Positions 8,121-15,756 of a stretch of 64,000 bases of DNA are shown here, one piece after another (the stretch's first letter is position 1; each line of letters begins with the position of its first letter). Position numbers and translations under genes: made by a program. The notes under the pieces are model-generated. The model was given only the letters and a program-made list of their open reading frames with translations. It was not told where the DNA came from and searched no databases. Location: positions 17,734-81,733 of the forward strand of contig DASSLR010000091.1 in assembly GCA_035689345.1 (NCBI GenBank). The letters run 5' to 3'. The DNA is from CF-118 sp035689345 (GTDB lineage Bacteria; Chloroflexota; Dormibacteria; Dormibacterales; Dormibacteraceae).

Positions 8121-8837
8121 CTATGTGTTCGCGAAGTCGATCACGAGTCGATCGGGGCCCTGGAGGACGAACGCGCGGTAGCAGGCGGAGTGCGACAGCC
8201 CGATCCCCCACTGCACGACGCCCTCGAAGTTCTGCACCTGCTGCGCCTCGACCATCACCGGGTAGCTCGTCTTGAAGTCGGTCGAGCCCGTGTACTTCGT
8301 GTTCTCGTCCGCGCCGGTCATCGTGACCAGCAGCCCCGCCGAACCCTGCAGCACCACCTGTCGCCCGCTTGCGCCCTGCGTGAACGTCGCGCTGCCCTGG
8401 GTCGCGATCTGGATGTCCCCGGGCAGGCCGTTCGAAAACTGGATCGTGATCCGGTCATAACCGGCGTGCGTGGCGGTGCGCACCCCGTTGACGTACGCGA
8501 TCGGCTGGCCGATGTGCCCCGTGGTGTCCACGCTGCTCAGGTTGTTGCACGTGATGGCCGGCAGGTTGGAGACATCGCTGGTCGGCAGCGGGCTCGGCGT
8601 CTCGGTCAGACCCGGCACCGGCGGGTTCTGCTGGCGCAGCGGGCCAGCGATGAAGAGAGCCCCCACCGCGAGCGCCGCGATCAGCACGGCGGCCAGCCCT
8701 GCGATCCACACCGGACCTCTGCGCTCGGGAGCCTCCACCAGCGCCGCGTGCACGCGCCCGGCCAGACCGGCCTCGGGCGGTCCGGCGATGGACTCGAAGC
8801 CATCGCGAAGCTCGCGGCGGAAATCCTCGCGATTCAC
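8121..8837 (-). CDS. Membrane protein with AMIN-like extracellular domain, probable ECF sigma partner
   Basis: 238 residues. A cytoplasmic N-terminus of about 42 residues is followed by one membrane helix (43-65) and a Pro-rich linker. The C-terminal domain of about 125 residues, from GYDRITIQF to QGPDRLVIDFAN and including NFEGVVQWGIGL, fits the AMIN-like family seen in Actinobacteria. The GTG start at 8837 is one base after the sigma-factor stop, with AGGAGG inside the end of the sigma gene, so the two are translationally coupled. That position suggests an anti-sigma or signal-sensing role. The N-terminus lacks the HxxxCxxC zinc motif of ZAS anti-sigma factors, so the inhibitory function is inferred from context only. 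Confidence 0.7.
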   Translation of the reverse strand: MNREDFRRELRDGFESIAGPPEAGLAGRVHAALVEAPERRGPVWIAGLAAVLIAALAVGALFIAGPLRQQNPPVPGLTETPSPLPTSDVSNLPAITCNNLSSVDTTGHIGQPIAYVNGVRTATHAGYDRITIQFSNGLPGDIQIATQGSATFTQGASGRQVVLQGSAGLLVTMTGADENTKYTGSTDFKTSYPVMVEAQQVQNFEGVVQWGIGLSHSACYRAFVLQGPDRLVIDFANT

Positions 8838-8838
8838 G

Positions 8839-9384
8839 TCAGAAAACCTCCTCCACCGTCAGCTCGGGACGAAGCCTGTGGGCCGCGCGATAGATGCGCG
8901 ACTTCGCCGCGGCCTCGGAGACGCCGAGCGTCCGCGCGACCTCGTCCAGCGGAAGGTCCAGATAGAAATGAAGAACCAGCGGCAGGCGATCGTCGGGTTT
9001 CAGGCGCAGAAGCGCGCGCCGGACGTCACCGGTGCTGCCGCCGTACTGATCGCCCGCGTCCGCCTCCTGGCGCGGAGGGTCCGCGAGCTTCACGACCGAC
9101 CACCACCTCTGGCGCCGCGCCATGCGGCACTCGTTGGCGACGATGGACAGGAACCAGGATCTCAGCGCCCGCTCGTCCCCTCGCAGCTGGCGCAGCTTGC
9201 GCCATGCCTTGATCGACGCTTCCTGCAGCGCGTCTTCGGCCGCCGCACGATCGGCCAGCATGACCGCGGCGAGCCGGAACGCGGGATCGAGCAGGGGCTC
9301 GATGAGCTGCGAGAAGGCCGATGCGTCCCCGGCCGCTGCGCTCAGCATCGACGGGGTTCTCTGCTCCATGACCGCCGACATCAT
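8839..9384 (-). CDS. ECF-type RNA polymerase sigma factor
   Basis: About 180 residues. Region 2 spans roughly the first half, with the pattern AFSQLIEPLLDPAFRLA, then AEDALQEASIKAWR and LRSWFLSIVANECR. Region 4 is the C-terminal helix-turn-helix (LPLVLHFYLDLPLDEVARTL, then SEAAAKSRIYRAAHRLR). There is no region 1 or 3, as expected for ECF factors. The start is uncertain: TTG at 9405 and ATGs at 9384, 9381 and 9369 are all in frame, and I prefer the ATG pair near 9384. It is coupled to the AMIN-like membrane protein downstream. Confidence 0.85.
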   Translation of the reverse strand: MMSAVMEQRTPSMLSAAAGDASAFSQLIEPLLDPAFRLAAVMLADRAAAEDALQEASIKAWRKLRQLRGDERALRSWFLSIVANECRMARRQRWWSVVKLADPPRQEADAGDQYGGSTGDVRRALLRLKPDDRLPLVLHFYLDLPLDEVARTLGVSEAAAKSRIYRAAHRLRPELTVEEVF

Positions 9385-9450
9385 CCTGCCGGTTGGATGC
9401 GGCAAATGCCCGTCTGGTTGCAGACGGCTCAGCTCAGGGGCAGGGCGACC

Positions 9451-10656
9451 TCATGAGGACCTCGCCATGTCGCACGCCTCCGCGACGTGTGAAGCGAAGG
9501 CGCCCCTCGCCCAGGTGAGCGTGCCCGTCCAGACCCCGGAGAACTGGTACGTCCTGGTGCCGTCGACGGTCAGGGTCATGCCGCACACTCCTGCGGCGTC
9601 GACCTGACCCGGTGTGGCCGCCACCGTCAGCTTCATGCCGGCAGTCGGGTCGCCTCGGAACGAAAGGCTCCACCAGGAATCCGCGCGGATGTCACCGCCC
9701 GCCGCCGGCAGCGTGTCGTAGAAGCCGGCCGGCACGGTGTACCGGTGGTTTGGGCAGTCGAAGGTCGCGTTCGGATCGCACGCGATGTTGGCGAACGAAG
9801 CCTTGACGGCGGCGAGGGCTGCCGCGCTCGCGGTGGCGCCGAGGCTGGGGGAGAACGACACGGCCGGGCTGCTGTCGACGCCGTCGACCGTCAGCGTGCT
9901 GGCGTCGTAGAAGTCCGTGGGCTGCATGGTCACGTTGTGGAAGCCCTGGATGACCTCGGCCTTGCCGGACGTGGCGGTCTGCAGCGCGATCCCGTCCACC
10001 GTCACGACTCCGGACTGGTTGGGAAGGTTCAGGTTCAAGGTCGCGAACGGGACCTGGACCCGCCACGAGTCATAGAAAAGGTAGTGCCGGCTGGCGGGAT
10101 CCTTGCGCACCTTGTAGGTGAGTGTTCGCGACGTGCCACCCCAGCTGAGCGACACGTTGACCGAGCTCGTCGAGTCGTCGACGGACGAGACCGCGCCGAT
10201 TCTGACGCTGCTGATCTGCTTGTTCTGCGGCGTACCCAGCATGGCCGCGACCGCGTCCCTCTGGAAGAACTGCGAGTAGGCGCCGTCGCCGTGAAGGAAT
10301 GTGGCGTTGGTCATCATTCCGCTGACGTCGCCGCGACCCATCGCCGACAGGTAGTCGGACACCGCGCGCTGCGGGCTGTACGTGCTGGAGAGCGATGCGT
10401 TGGCGAACGCGGCACCGCCGACGAACGCGAGCAGCACGACCGCGACAACGCCGGCGATGATCCCCAGCAACCGTCCGCGGTTGCGCGGCGCGGCCGGCTG
10501 CGGCGGCGGGCTGTAGGGCGCGTAAGGCGCCCCGAATTGCTCCGCGTACGCGGGCGGGACAGCTGTCGGTGCGGAGGTCGGAGGCGGTGAGTAGGCGGGC
10601 GCCGAACCTACCGGCGCGTCAGGTCCGTCCGGACTCTCGGGATTGTCGCCTTCCAA
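9451..10656 (-). CDS. Membrane-anchored protein with Pro-rich cytoplasmic tail
   Basis: 401 residues from a TTG start preceded by a strong GGAGG. Residues 1-58 are rich in Pro, Ala and Tyr (PPPTSAP, YAPYSPPPQP) and presumably disordered. Residues 62-87 form a membrane helix. The external part begins with YSPQRAVSDYLSAMGRGD, which resembles the NTF2-like DUF4878 type of domain. It continues with beta-rich segments and three late cysteines (IACDPN, FDCPNH, GVCGMT). The protein is probably a one-pass surface protein. It lies 21 bp downstream of the DUF922-like gene and likely shares its transcript. The function is unknown. Confidence 0.65.
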   Translation of the reverse strand: MEGDNPESPDGPDAPVGSAPAYSPPPTSAPTAVPPAYAEQFGAPYAPYSPPPQPAAPRNRGRLLGIIAGVVAVVLLAFVGGAAFANASLSSTYSPQRAVSDYLSAMGRGDVSGMMTNATFLHGDGAYSQFFQRDAVAAMLGTPQNKQISSVRIGAVSSVDDSTSSVNVSLSWGGTSRTLTYKVRKDPASRHYLFYDSWRVQVPFATLNLNLPNQSGVVTVDGIALQTATSGKAEVIQGFHNVTMQPTDFYDASTLTVDGVDSSPAVSFSPSLGATASAAALAAVKASFANIACDPNATFDCPNHRYTVPAGFYDTLPAAGGDIRADSWWSLSFRGDPTAGMKLTVAATPGQVDAAGVCGMTLTVDGTRTYQFSGVWTGTLTWARGAFASHVAEACDMARSS

Positions 10657-10677
10657 TGGTCCCCTCCTCCCCTTTGG

Positions 10678-11601
10678 TCACCACCCCATCCAGCCCTCAG
10701 GAATGCAGCCGATCTCGGGACGACAGTCGGCTCGCAGCCTGGCGTGATACGCGTTCTGGGCGGCGTCCAGGCCATCCCACAGGTGCGGATTCTTCCAGAA
10801 ATTCACGAATGCCTGGCAAGTCGGCAGACGCTCCGACTGCTGGTTGAGCGTGGCGAGGTACTGGTCCGCCACCACCACGTGCCCGACCTCGTGAGTCCAG
10901 AGCACCCCCTCGAGGGCGTTCCACTCCTCGACGAGGAAGATCTTCACCGATCCCGGCTCAGGACTCCATTGGGGCATCGTGATGATGTGCTGGTGCCAGT
11001 GGTAAGAGATCGTTCGCGGCGAGTAACAGTAGGGCGACGACGGGAGCGCCTGGTCTTCCCCCTCGAGAGCCCAGGCCGGTGAGTTCTTCGGGACGGCTGG
11101 GTCTGGCAAGCAGCTGTACTGCGCACAGAGCCCCGAGTTGTCGAGCGACGTGATCAGCTGCGCCTGCGTCGCGCCGGTGACGGTGAAGTAGCGCACCACC
11201 GTGTTGGCGGGCAGATTTGACGGCTGCCAGAGTGCAGGGTTGCCGATCCACCGCGAGCGCAGGTCGTCGACGAGCGCCTGGAGCTCGTTGACCTGGTTCT
11301 GCCGCTGCTGGGCTTGCGCCGCCAGCCTCGCGTTGTCGTTGCGAAGTTGACCCAGCTGACCGGCGAGAACTGAATTGACAATGAGTGCGGCTATCAGGCC
11401 GTAGAGCGCGATGCGCATCAGCGCCAGCACGGTCGAGGCGCCGGCGCCCAGTCTGGTCGCCCGACCAGCAATGCGCAGGGTGGTCGGTCGCCAGCGGCTC
11501 CCGTCCCACCGCCAGGCGCCATCGTGGGACCGCCAGCTGACCCCATCCCAGGAGGCCGGATAGTCCTCGGACTGCCTCGTGGGCGGATCGGCGATCGTCA
11601 A
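10678..11601 (-). CDS. Membrane-anchored DUF922-like zinc metallopeptidase
   Basis: 307 residues. The N-terminus has a Trp-rich segment (SWDGVSW, then WRWDGSRWRP) of the kind seen in short membrane-associated repeats. A membrane helix (56-80) and a coiled coil (82-113) follow. The C-terminal domain begins VVRYFTVTGATQAQL and carries HEVGH at 237-241. It also has the conserved HIITMPQW block and a final Cys-rich tail (CRPEIGCIP). This order of motifs fits the DUF922 predicted Zn-dependent protease family, where the HExxH motif supplies the catalytic Glu and two Zn ligands. The active domain would be extracellular. Substrates are unknown. Confidence 0.7.
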   Translation of the reverse strand: MTIADPPTRQSEDYPASWDGVSWRSHDGAWRWDGSRWRPTTLRIAGRATRLGAGASTVLALMRIALYGLIAALIVNSVLAGQLGQLRNDNARLAAQAQQRQNQVNELQALVDDLRSRWIGNPALWQPSNLPANTVVRYFTVTGATQAQLITSLDNSGLCAQYSCLPDPAVPKNSPAWALEGEDQALPSSPYCYSPRTISYHWHQHIITMPQWSPEPGSVKIFLVEEWNALEGVLWTHEVGHVVVADQYLATLNQQSERLPTCQAFVNFWKNPHLWDGLDAAQNAYHARLRADCRPEIGCIPEGWMGW

Positions 11602-11653
11602 CGATCCCTCCTGCTGGGCGGCTTGAGCCCAGCTCGTGGGCGAAGTGTAGTCG

Positions 11654-12388
11654 CTAGATCGGCCTGCTCAGCACCCTCGGGCCGTCCGAGCCCGCCACTA
11701 TGCATTCGCCGGCCAGGCCGATGAAGAGCCCGTGCTCCACGACACCGGTCACGGCCTTCAACGACGACGCCAATGAGCCCGCGTCCGCGATGCCGTCCTC
11801 GAAGCTGAGATCGAGAATCAGGTTTCCGTTGTCGGTGACGTAAGGCGCATCCTCGCCCCCCCGCACCTTGAGGCCAGAGCACAATCCGGCCAGGCGCTCG
11901 GCGGTCGTGCGCCACAGAAAGGGCAGAACCTCCACGGGCAGCACACCCGCTCCCAGGCGGTCCACGACCTTCGACTCGTCCACCACCACCACGAATCGCC
12001 TGGCGGCCGCGGCCACGAGCTTCTCGCGGAACAGGGCGCCTCCGCGCCCCTTGATGAGGCTGAGGTTCGGATCGACCTCGTCGGCGCCGTCGACCGCCAG
12101 GTCGACCTGGCCCACGATCTCCTGGACCACCGCGATCCCGTTCGCGGCCGCGAGCTCGGCGGTCGCGCGGGACGTCGGCACGCCTAGCACCTTCATCCCG
12201 CGGGCGACGAGCCTGCCCACGCCTTCGGTGAAGTAGCGCACTGTCGATCCGCTGCCGAGCCCGAGCAACATGCCGTCGCGCACGAGCTCCAGTGCCTTCT
12301 CCGCCGCCGCTCGCTTGAGGTCGTCCTGCTCGCTCAATGTGTTCGGGTATTGTCGGGTTTCTTGGTCGAGCATCTCATCAGCCCCCAT
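11654..12388 (-). CDS. rpiA: Ribose-5-phosphate isomerase A
   Basis: Interconverts ribose 5-phosphate and ribulose 5-phosphate in the non-oxidative pentose phosphate pathway. Motifs of the RpiA family are intact: GLGSGST (43-49), DGADEVDPN (100-108) and KGRGGALFREK (113-123), which hold the phosphate-binding and catalytic acid residues. The start is uncertain. ATGs at 12388 and 12373 and a TTG at 12337 are in frame, and the first two overlap the divergently read sulfurylase gene. The family core begins near QDDLKRAAAEKA, so the TTG start would still give a complete enzyme. The gene is on the same strand as the main pentose phosphate operon but separated from it by two opposite-strand genes. 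Confidence 0.92.
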   Translation of the reverse strand: MGADEMLDQETRQYPNTLSEQDDLKRAAAEKALELVRDGMLLGLGSGSTVRYFTEGVGRLVARGMKVLGVPTSRATAELAAANGIAVVQEIVGQVDLAVDGADEVDPNLSLIKGRGGALFREKLVAAAARRFVVVVDESKVVDRLGAGVLPVEVLPFLWRTTAERLAGLCSGLKVRGGEDAPYVTDNGNLILDLSFEDGIADAGSLASSLKAVTGVVEHGLFIGLAGECIVAGSDGPRVLSRPI

Positions 12389-14074
12389 GGCGGCGCCCTG
12401 GTGCAGCTCATGGCCGGCGACGCACGGGTCGACGAGCTCAGGGCGGAATCAGTGGCGTGGCCTTCGTGGGACCTGACGCCGCGCCAGGTCTGCGACCTGG
12501 AGCTGCTCTTGAACGGCGGCTTCTCGCCGCTGCGCTCGTTCCTGGGCCGGTCCGATTACGAGTCGGTCGTCCGCGACATGCGGCTCGCGGACGGCACGCT
12601 GTGGCCCGTACCCGTGACGCTCGACGTCTCGGACGAGCTGGCCGGCAAGCTTGCGGCCGGCGACTGGGTCAGCCTGCGCGACGCCGAGGGCGTGATGCTC
12701 GCGGCGCTTCGTGTGACCGACGTGTGGCAGCCGGACCGCGACGCCGAGGCGCATGGAGTGTTCGGTTCCACGAACCCGGCACACCCGGGCGTCGACCACG
12801 TGCTGAAGCGGACGCACCCCAACTACGTCGCGGGCACCCTCGAAGGCGTGCACGCGCCGACGCATTACGACTATCGCGCCCTGCGCCACGCACCGGCCGA
12901 GCTGCGCGAGAGGTTCTCGCTGCTCGGCTGGCGCCGAGTCGTCGCGTTCCAGACGCGCAACCCGCTGCACCGCGCCCACCTCGAGCTGACGTTGCGCGCC
13001 GCGAAGGAATCGGAGGCAAGCCTTCTCATCCACCCGGTCGTCGGCATGACCAAGCCCGGCGATGTCGATCACTACACGCGAGTCCGCTGCTACGAGGCGA
13101 TCATGCCGAGCTATCCGCACGGCACGGCGATGCTTTCGCTGCTGCCCCTGGCGATGCGCATGGCCGGCCCGCGCGAGGCCGTCTGGCACGGCATCATCCG
13201 CAAGAACCACGGCGTGACGCACCTCATCGTCGGCCGCGACCACGCCGGCCCGGGAAGCGACCCGACGGGCAAGCCTTTCTACGGCCCGTACGACGCGCAG
13301 GAACTGTTCCGCGCGCACGAGCAAGAGCTCGGCGTGACGATGCTGCCGTTCCGGCAGATGGTCTACGTCGAGGATCGGGACGAGTACATGCCCGAGGACG
13401 AGGTGCCCGCGGGCGCTCGCGTGCTGACCATCTCGGGCACCGAGCTGCGACGCCGCCTGAACGAGGGCAAGGAGCTGCCCTCGTGGTTCACGCCGCCCGC
13501 GGTCGCGGCCGAGCTGCGCCGTTCCTATCCACCGCGCGCGCAGCAGGGAGTGACCGTGTTCTTCACGGGCCTGTCCGGATCGGGCAAGTCGACCATCGCA
13601 AGCGCGCTGCTGGTCAAGCTGCTGGAGATCGGAGGCCGTCCGGTGACCCTCCTCGACGGCGACCTGGTGCGCAAGCACCTCTCGTCCGAGCTCGGCTTCT
13701 CCAAAGAGCACCGCGACCTCAACATCCGCCGTATCGGTTTCGTCGCCGCGGAGATAACGAAGAACGGCGGCATCGCGGTGTGCGCGCCGATCGCGCCATA
13801 CGACGCGACGCGACGCGACGTGCGGCGCATGGTCGAGGCTGGGGGCGGATTGGTGCTCGTGCACGTGGCGACGCCCCTGGAGGTGTGCGAGGCGCGCGAC
13901 CGCAAGGGCCTTTACGCCAAGGCGCGCGCTGGGGTGCTCAAGGAGTTCACCGGGATCTCGGATCCGTACGAGGAGCCGGCGGACGCGGACATCGTGATCG
14001 ACACGACCTCGATCACACCCGAGGAGGCGGCGCAGGACGTGCTGCTGCACCTGGAACGCGAGGGCTACATCTAG
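12350..14074 (+). CDS. sat-cysC: Bifunctional sulfate adenylyltransferase / adenylylsulfate kinase
   Basis: 574 residues. The N-terminal part (about 1-390) is ATP sulfurylase, with the QTRNPLHRAH (201-210) and GRDHAG (295-300) nucleotide-binding motifs. Residues 400-574 are APS kinase, with a Walker A motif GLSGSGKS (407-414) and DGD (436-438). Together they convert sulfate and two ATP to PAPS via APS. No ATG precedes the conserved LISPHGG segment, so the start must be TTG at 12350 or 12362 and overlaps or abuts rpiA. No sulfate transporter, reductase or sulfotransferase lies nearby. PAPS could feed assimilation or sulfation. Confidence 0.92.
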   Translation: MSGFLVEHLISPHGGALVQLMAGDARVDELRAESVAWPSWDLTPRQVCDLELLLNGGFSPLRSFLGRSDYESVVRDMRLADGTLWPVPVTLDVSDELAGKLAAGDWVSLRDAEGVMLAALRVTDVWQPDRDAEAHGVFGSTNPAHPGVDHVLKRTHPNYVAGTLEGVHAPTHYDYRALRHAPAELRERFSLLGWRRVVAFQTRNPLHRAHLELTLRAAKESEASLLIHPVVGMTKPGDVDHYTRVRCYEAIMPSYPHGTAMLSLLPLAMRMAGPREAVWHGIIRKNHGVTHLIVGRDHAGPGSDPTGKPFYGPYDAQELFRAHEQELGVTMLPFRQMVYVEDRDEYMPEDEVPAGARVLTISGTELRRRLNEGKELPSWFTPPAVAAELRRSYPPRAQQGVTVFFTGLSGSGKSTIASALLVKLLEIGGRPVTLLDGDLVRKHLSSELGFSKEHRDLNIRRIGFVAAEITKNGGIAVCAPIAPYDATRRDVRRMVEAGGGLVLVHVATPLEVCEARDRKGLYAKARAGVLKEFTGISDPYEEPADADIVIDTTSITPEEAAQDVLLHLEREGYI

Positions 14075-14087
14075 GCGGGCCTTGTTC

Positions 14088-14152
14088 GTGCCGAGTGCCG
14101 GCACTCGACCTCTGTTTCCGGTATTTCGTGTGTCGGCCGCCGGCACTCGACG
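14088..14152. repeat. Palindromic repeat unit, left of DUF559 gene
   Basis: Contains the perfect palindrome CGAGTGCCGGCACTCG at 14092-14107 and a half copy, GCCGGCACTCGACG, at 14139-14152. The two centres are 42 bp apart. A matching unit in the same orientation lies at 15052-15110 on the other side of the DUF559 gene. Confidence 0.85.
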
Positions 14153-14229
14153 TTGGGGGGGAGGTCTTAACAACCAGCGTTCACCTCAGGCGCCGGGTGA
14201 GCAATTGTTTCCACATGCCGGAAGGTCTG

Positions 14230-15120
14230 ATGACGCGACGAGAAGCCGCAGCACGAGGCTTCGATCTGCGCTCCTTTCGGCGGCGGGCTTGGCAGCGGGT
14301 CGGCCCGAGCACCTATGCCCGATCTTCGATGCCACACGACACGCTGCTCAGGCTCCGCGCAGCGGCTTTTCGGTTGCCGGCAACCGGCGCATTTGCGGGA
14401 CTCACCTCAGCCTGGCTGCACGGTCTTGACGTTGACGCATGCAACCCGATCGAAGCGATCGTGCCGAATGGCGAAGGCGTATCCGCCCGGGTTGGAATGA
14501 AGATCTATCGCTCGAGGCTTTCGAGCGATGAAGTCGTGGTGCGTCATGGTCTCCCGACGACCACTCCGCTCCGCATGCTGGAAGACCTTGCGCGGCGCCT
14601 GCCGCTTGTGGAGGCAACCGTAATTGCGGACATGGCCCTTCACGATGGCCTGACCGACTTATCTGAATTCACCGCATTCGCGCGCAGTCGGCGGGGCGGC
14701 CGTGGGCTTGTAAATCTTCGAGCGGTCGCTAGCCACAGCGAGCCCAAGGCTGAGTCACCTATGGAGAGCCGTATGCGCATGACCGTCGTACTCGCGGGCC
14801 TTCCTAGGCCGGAGGCGCAGATCTCCGTGCATGACGCCAGAGGACGGTTCGTTGGACGAATTGACCTCTACTATCAGGACCATCACCTGGGTCTGGAATA
14901 TGACGGCGGCAGCCACCGTGAAAGCCTCGTTCAAGACAACCGCCGCCAGAACCGCCTGCTCGAGGCGGGTGTGACGTTGCTCCGATTCACCGCCGCTGAC
15001 GTGCTGTCGCGGCCCGACACGCTAGTCGCTCAGGTTCGCGCGATCTTGTCCAGTGCCGGCACTCGACGCCTCGAACCCGATATTTCAGTGCCGAGTGCCG
15101 GCACTCGACGCATCGCGTAA
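14230..15120 (+). CDS. DUF559 (Vsr-like) endonuclease-fold protein with AbiEi-like N-terminus
   Basis: 296 residues from the ATG at 14230, chosen because GGAAGG lies 5 bp upstream; an ATG at 14215 is also in frame. Residues 1-70 look like a winged-helix N-terminus of the AbiEi antitoxin type (MTRREAAARGFDLRSFRR, then AWQRVGPSTYA). Residues 175-272 match DUF559, a member of the restriction-endonuclease-like superfamily related to Vsr. E179 (ESPMESR), D212 (RIDLYY) and E223 (GLEYDGGSHR) are candidate catalytic residues. The last 23 residues, containing SAGTRR twice, are encoded by the palindromic repeat and are not part of the family. G+C content is visibly lower than in neighbouring genes. No toxin partner is present. 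Confidence 0.75.
   Translation: MTRREAAARGFDLRSFRRRAWQRVGPSTYARSSMPHDTLLRLRAAAFRLPATGAFAGLTSAWLHGLDVDACNPIEAIVPNGEGVSARVGMKIYRSRLSSDEVVVRHGLPTTTPLRMLEDLARRLPLVEATVIADMALHDGLTDLSEFTAFARSRRGGRGLVNLRAVASHSEPKAESPMESRMRMTVVLAGLPRPEAQISVHDARGRFVGRIDLYYQDHHLGLEYDGGSHRESLVQDNRRQNRLLEAGVTLLRFTAADVLSRPDTLVAQVRAILSSAGTRRLEPDISVPSAGTRRIA
15052..15110. repeat. Palindromic repeat unit, right of DUF559 gene
   Basis: AGTGCCGGCACTCGACG at 15052-15068 and the full palindrome at 15092-15107 have centres 42 bp apart, as in the left unit. The repeat encodes the C-termini of both the DUF559 protein and the convergent rpe product (SAGTR in each), so both reading frames end inside inserted repeat DNA. Confidence 0.85.
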
Positions 15121-15756
15121 CGCTTTGATCGCCGCCGCGACGCCCTGCTTGTGCGCGTACACGGCGCTTCCGGCAACGAGCACGGTCGCGCCGGCGGCGA
15201 CCACCAGCGGCGCGGTGTCCACGTCGATGCCGCCGTCGACCTCGATCTCGACTTTCGGCGCCACCTCGCGCAGGCGCCGGATCTTGTCGGGACTGCTGGC
15301 GATGAATGCCTGCCCCCCGAATCCCGGCTCCACGGTCATCACGTTGACCATGTCGATGTAGGGCGCGATCTCGCGCAGCGTCTCCACCGACGTGGCGGGA
15401 TTGATCGCCACCGCGGCCTTGACGTTGAGGTCTTTGATCCGGGTCACGGTCCGGTATAGCGACGATGTCGCCTCGACCTGGACGATGATCACGGTTGCTC
15501 CGGCGCGCGCGAAGGACTGGATGAAGAGGTCGGGCCGCTCCACCATCAGGTGCGCCTCGATCGGAAGGTCGGTCACGCTGCGCACGGCGTCGACGACGCC
15601 CGGGCCAAACGTGAGGTTGGGCACGAAATGGCCGTCCATTACGTCCACCTGGATGCGGTCCGCGCCTCCGTCCACCGCCTGCCGCACCTGCTCGCCCAGG
15701 CGCGTGAGGTCGGCCGACAGGATCGACGGGACGATCTCGATCTTTCGGTCTTTCAC
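15085..15756 (-). CDS. rpe: Ribulose-phosphate 3-epimerase
   Basis: Interconverts ribulose 5-phosphate and xylulose 5-phosphate. It is a TIM barrel with the family motifs VPSILSAD near the N-terminus, VDVMDGHFVPN (metal ligands and catalytic Asp), MTVEPGFGGQ and EVDGGID. I chose the GTG at 15756 because it overlaps the pgl stop codon as GTGA and gives a normal 223-residue protein; an ATG 30 bp upstream would add a non-conserved tail. It is the last gene of the pentose phosphate operon. Its final residues (SSAGTRH) come from the palindromic repeat, and its 3' end overlaps the DUF559 gene by 36 bp. Confidence 0.93.
   Translation of the reverse strand: MKDRKIEIVPSILSADLTRLGEQVRQAVDGGADRIQVDVMDGHFVPNLTFGPGVVDAVRSVTDLPIEAHLMVERPDLFIQSFARAGATVIIVQVEATSSLYRTVTRIKDLNVKAAVAINPATSVETLREIAPYIDMVNVMTVEPGFGGQAFIASSPDKIRRLREVAPKVEIEVDGGIDVDTAPLVVAAGATVLVAGSAVYAHKQGVAAAIKALRDASSAGTRH

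Noticed and set aside
12337..14214. A 927-codon frame extending the DUF559 gene upstream through sat-cysC
   Set aside because: The upstream part is an Arg/Ala-rich shadow of the sulfurylase frame. Only the part from 14230 is protein-like and has a ribosome-binding site.
14230..15120. Complete type IV toxin-antitoxin (AbiE) system
   Set aside because: The N-terminus resembles an AbiEi antitoxin, but there is no AbiEii nucleotidyltransferase next to it.
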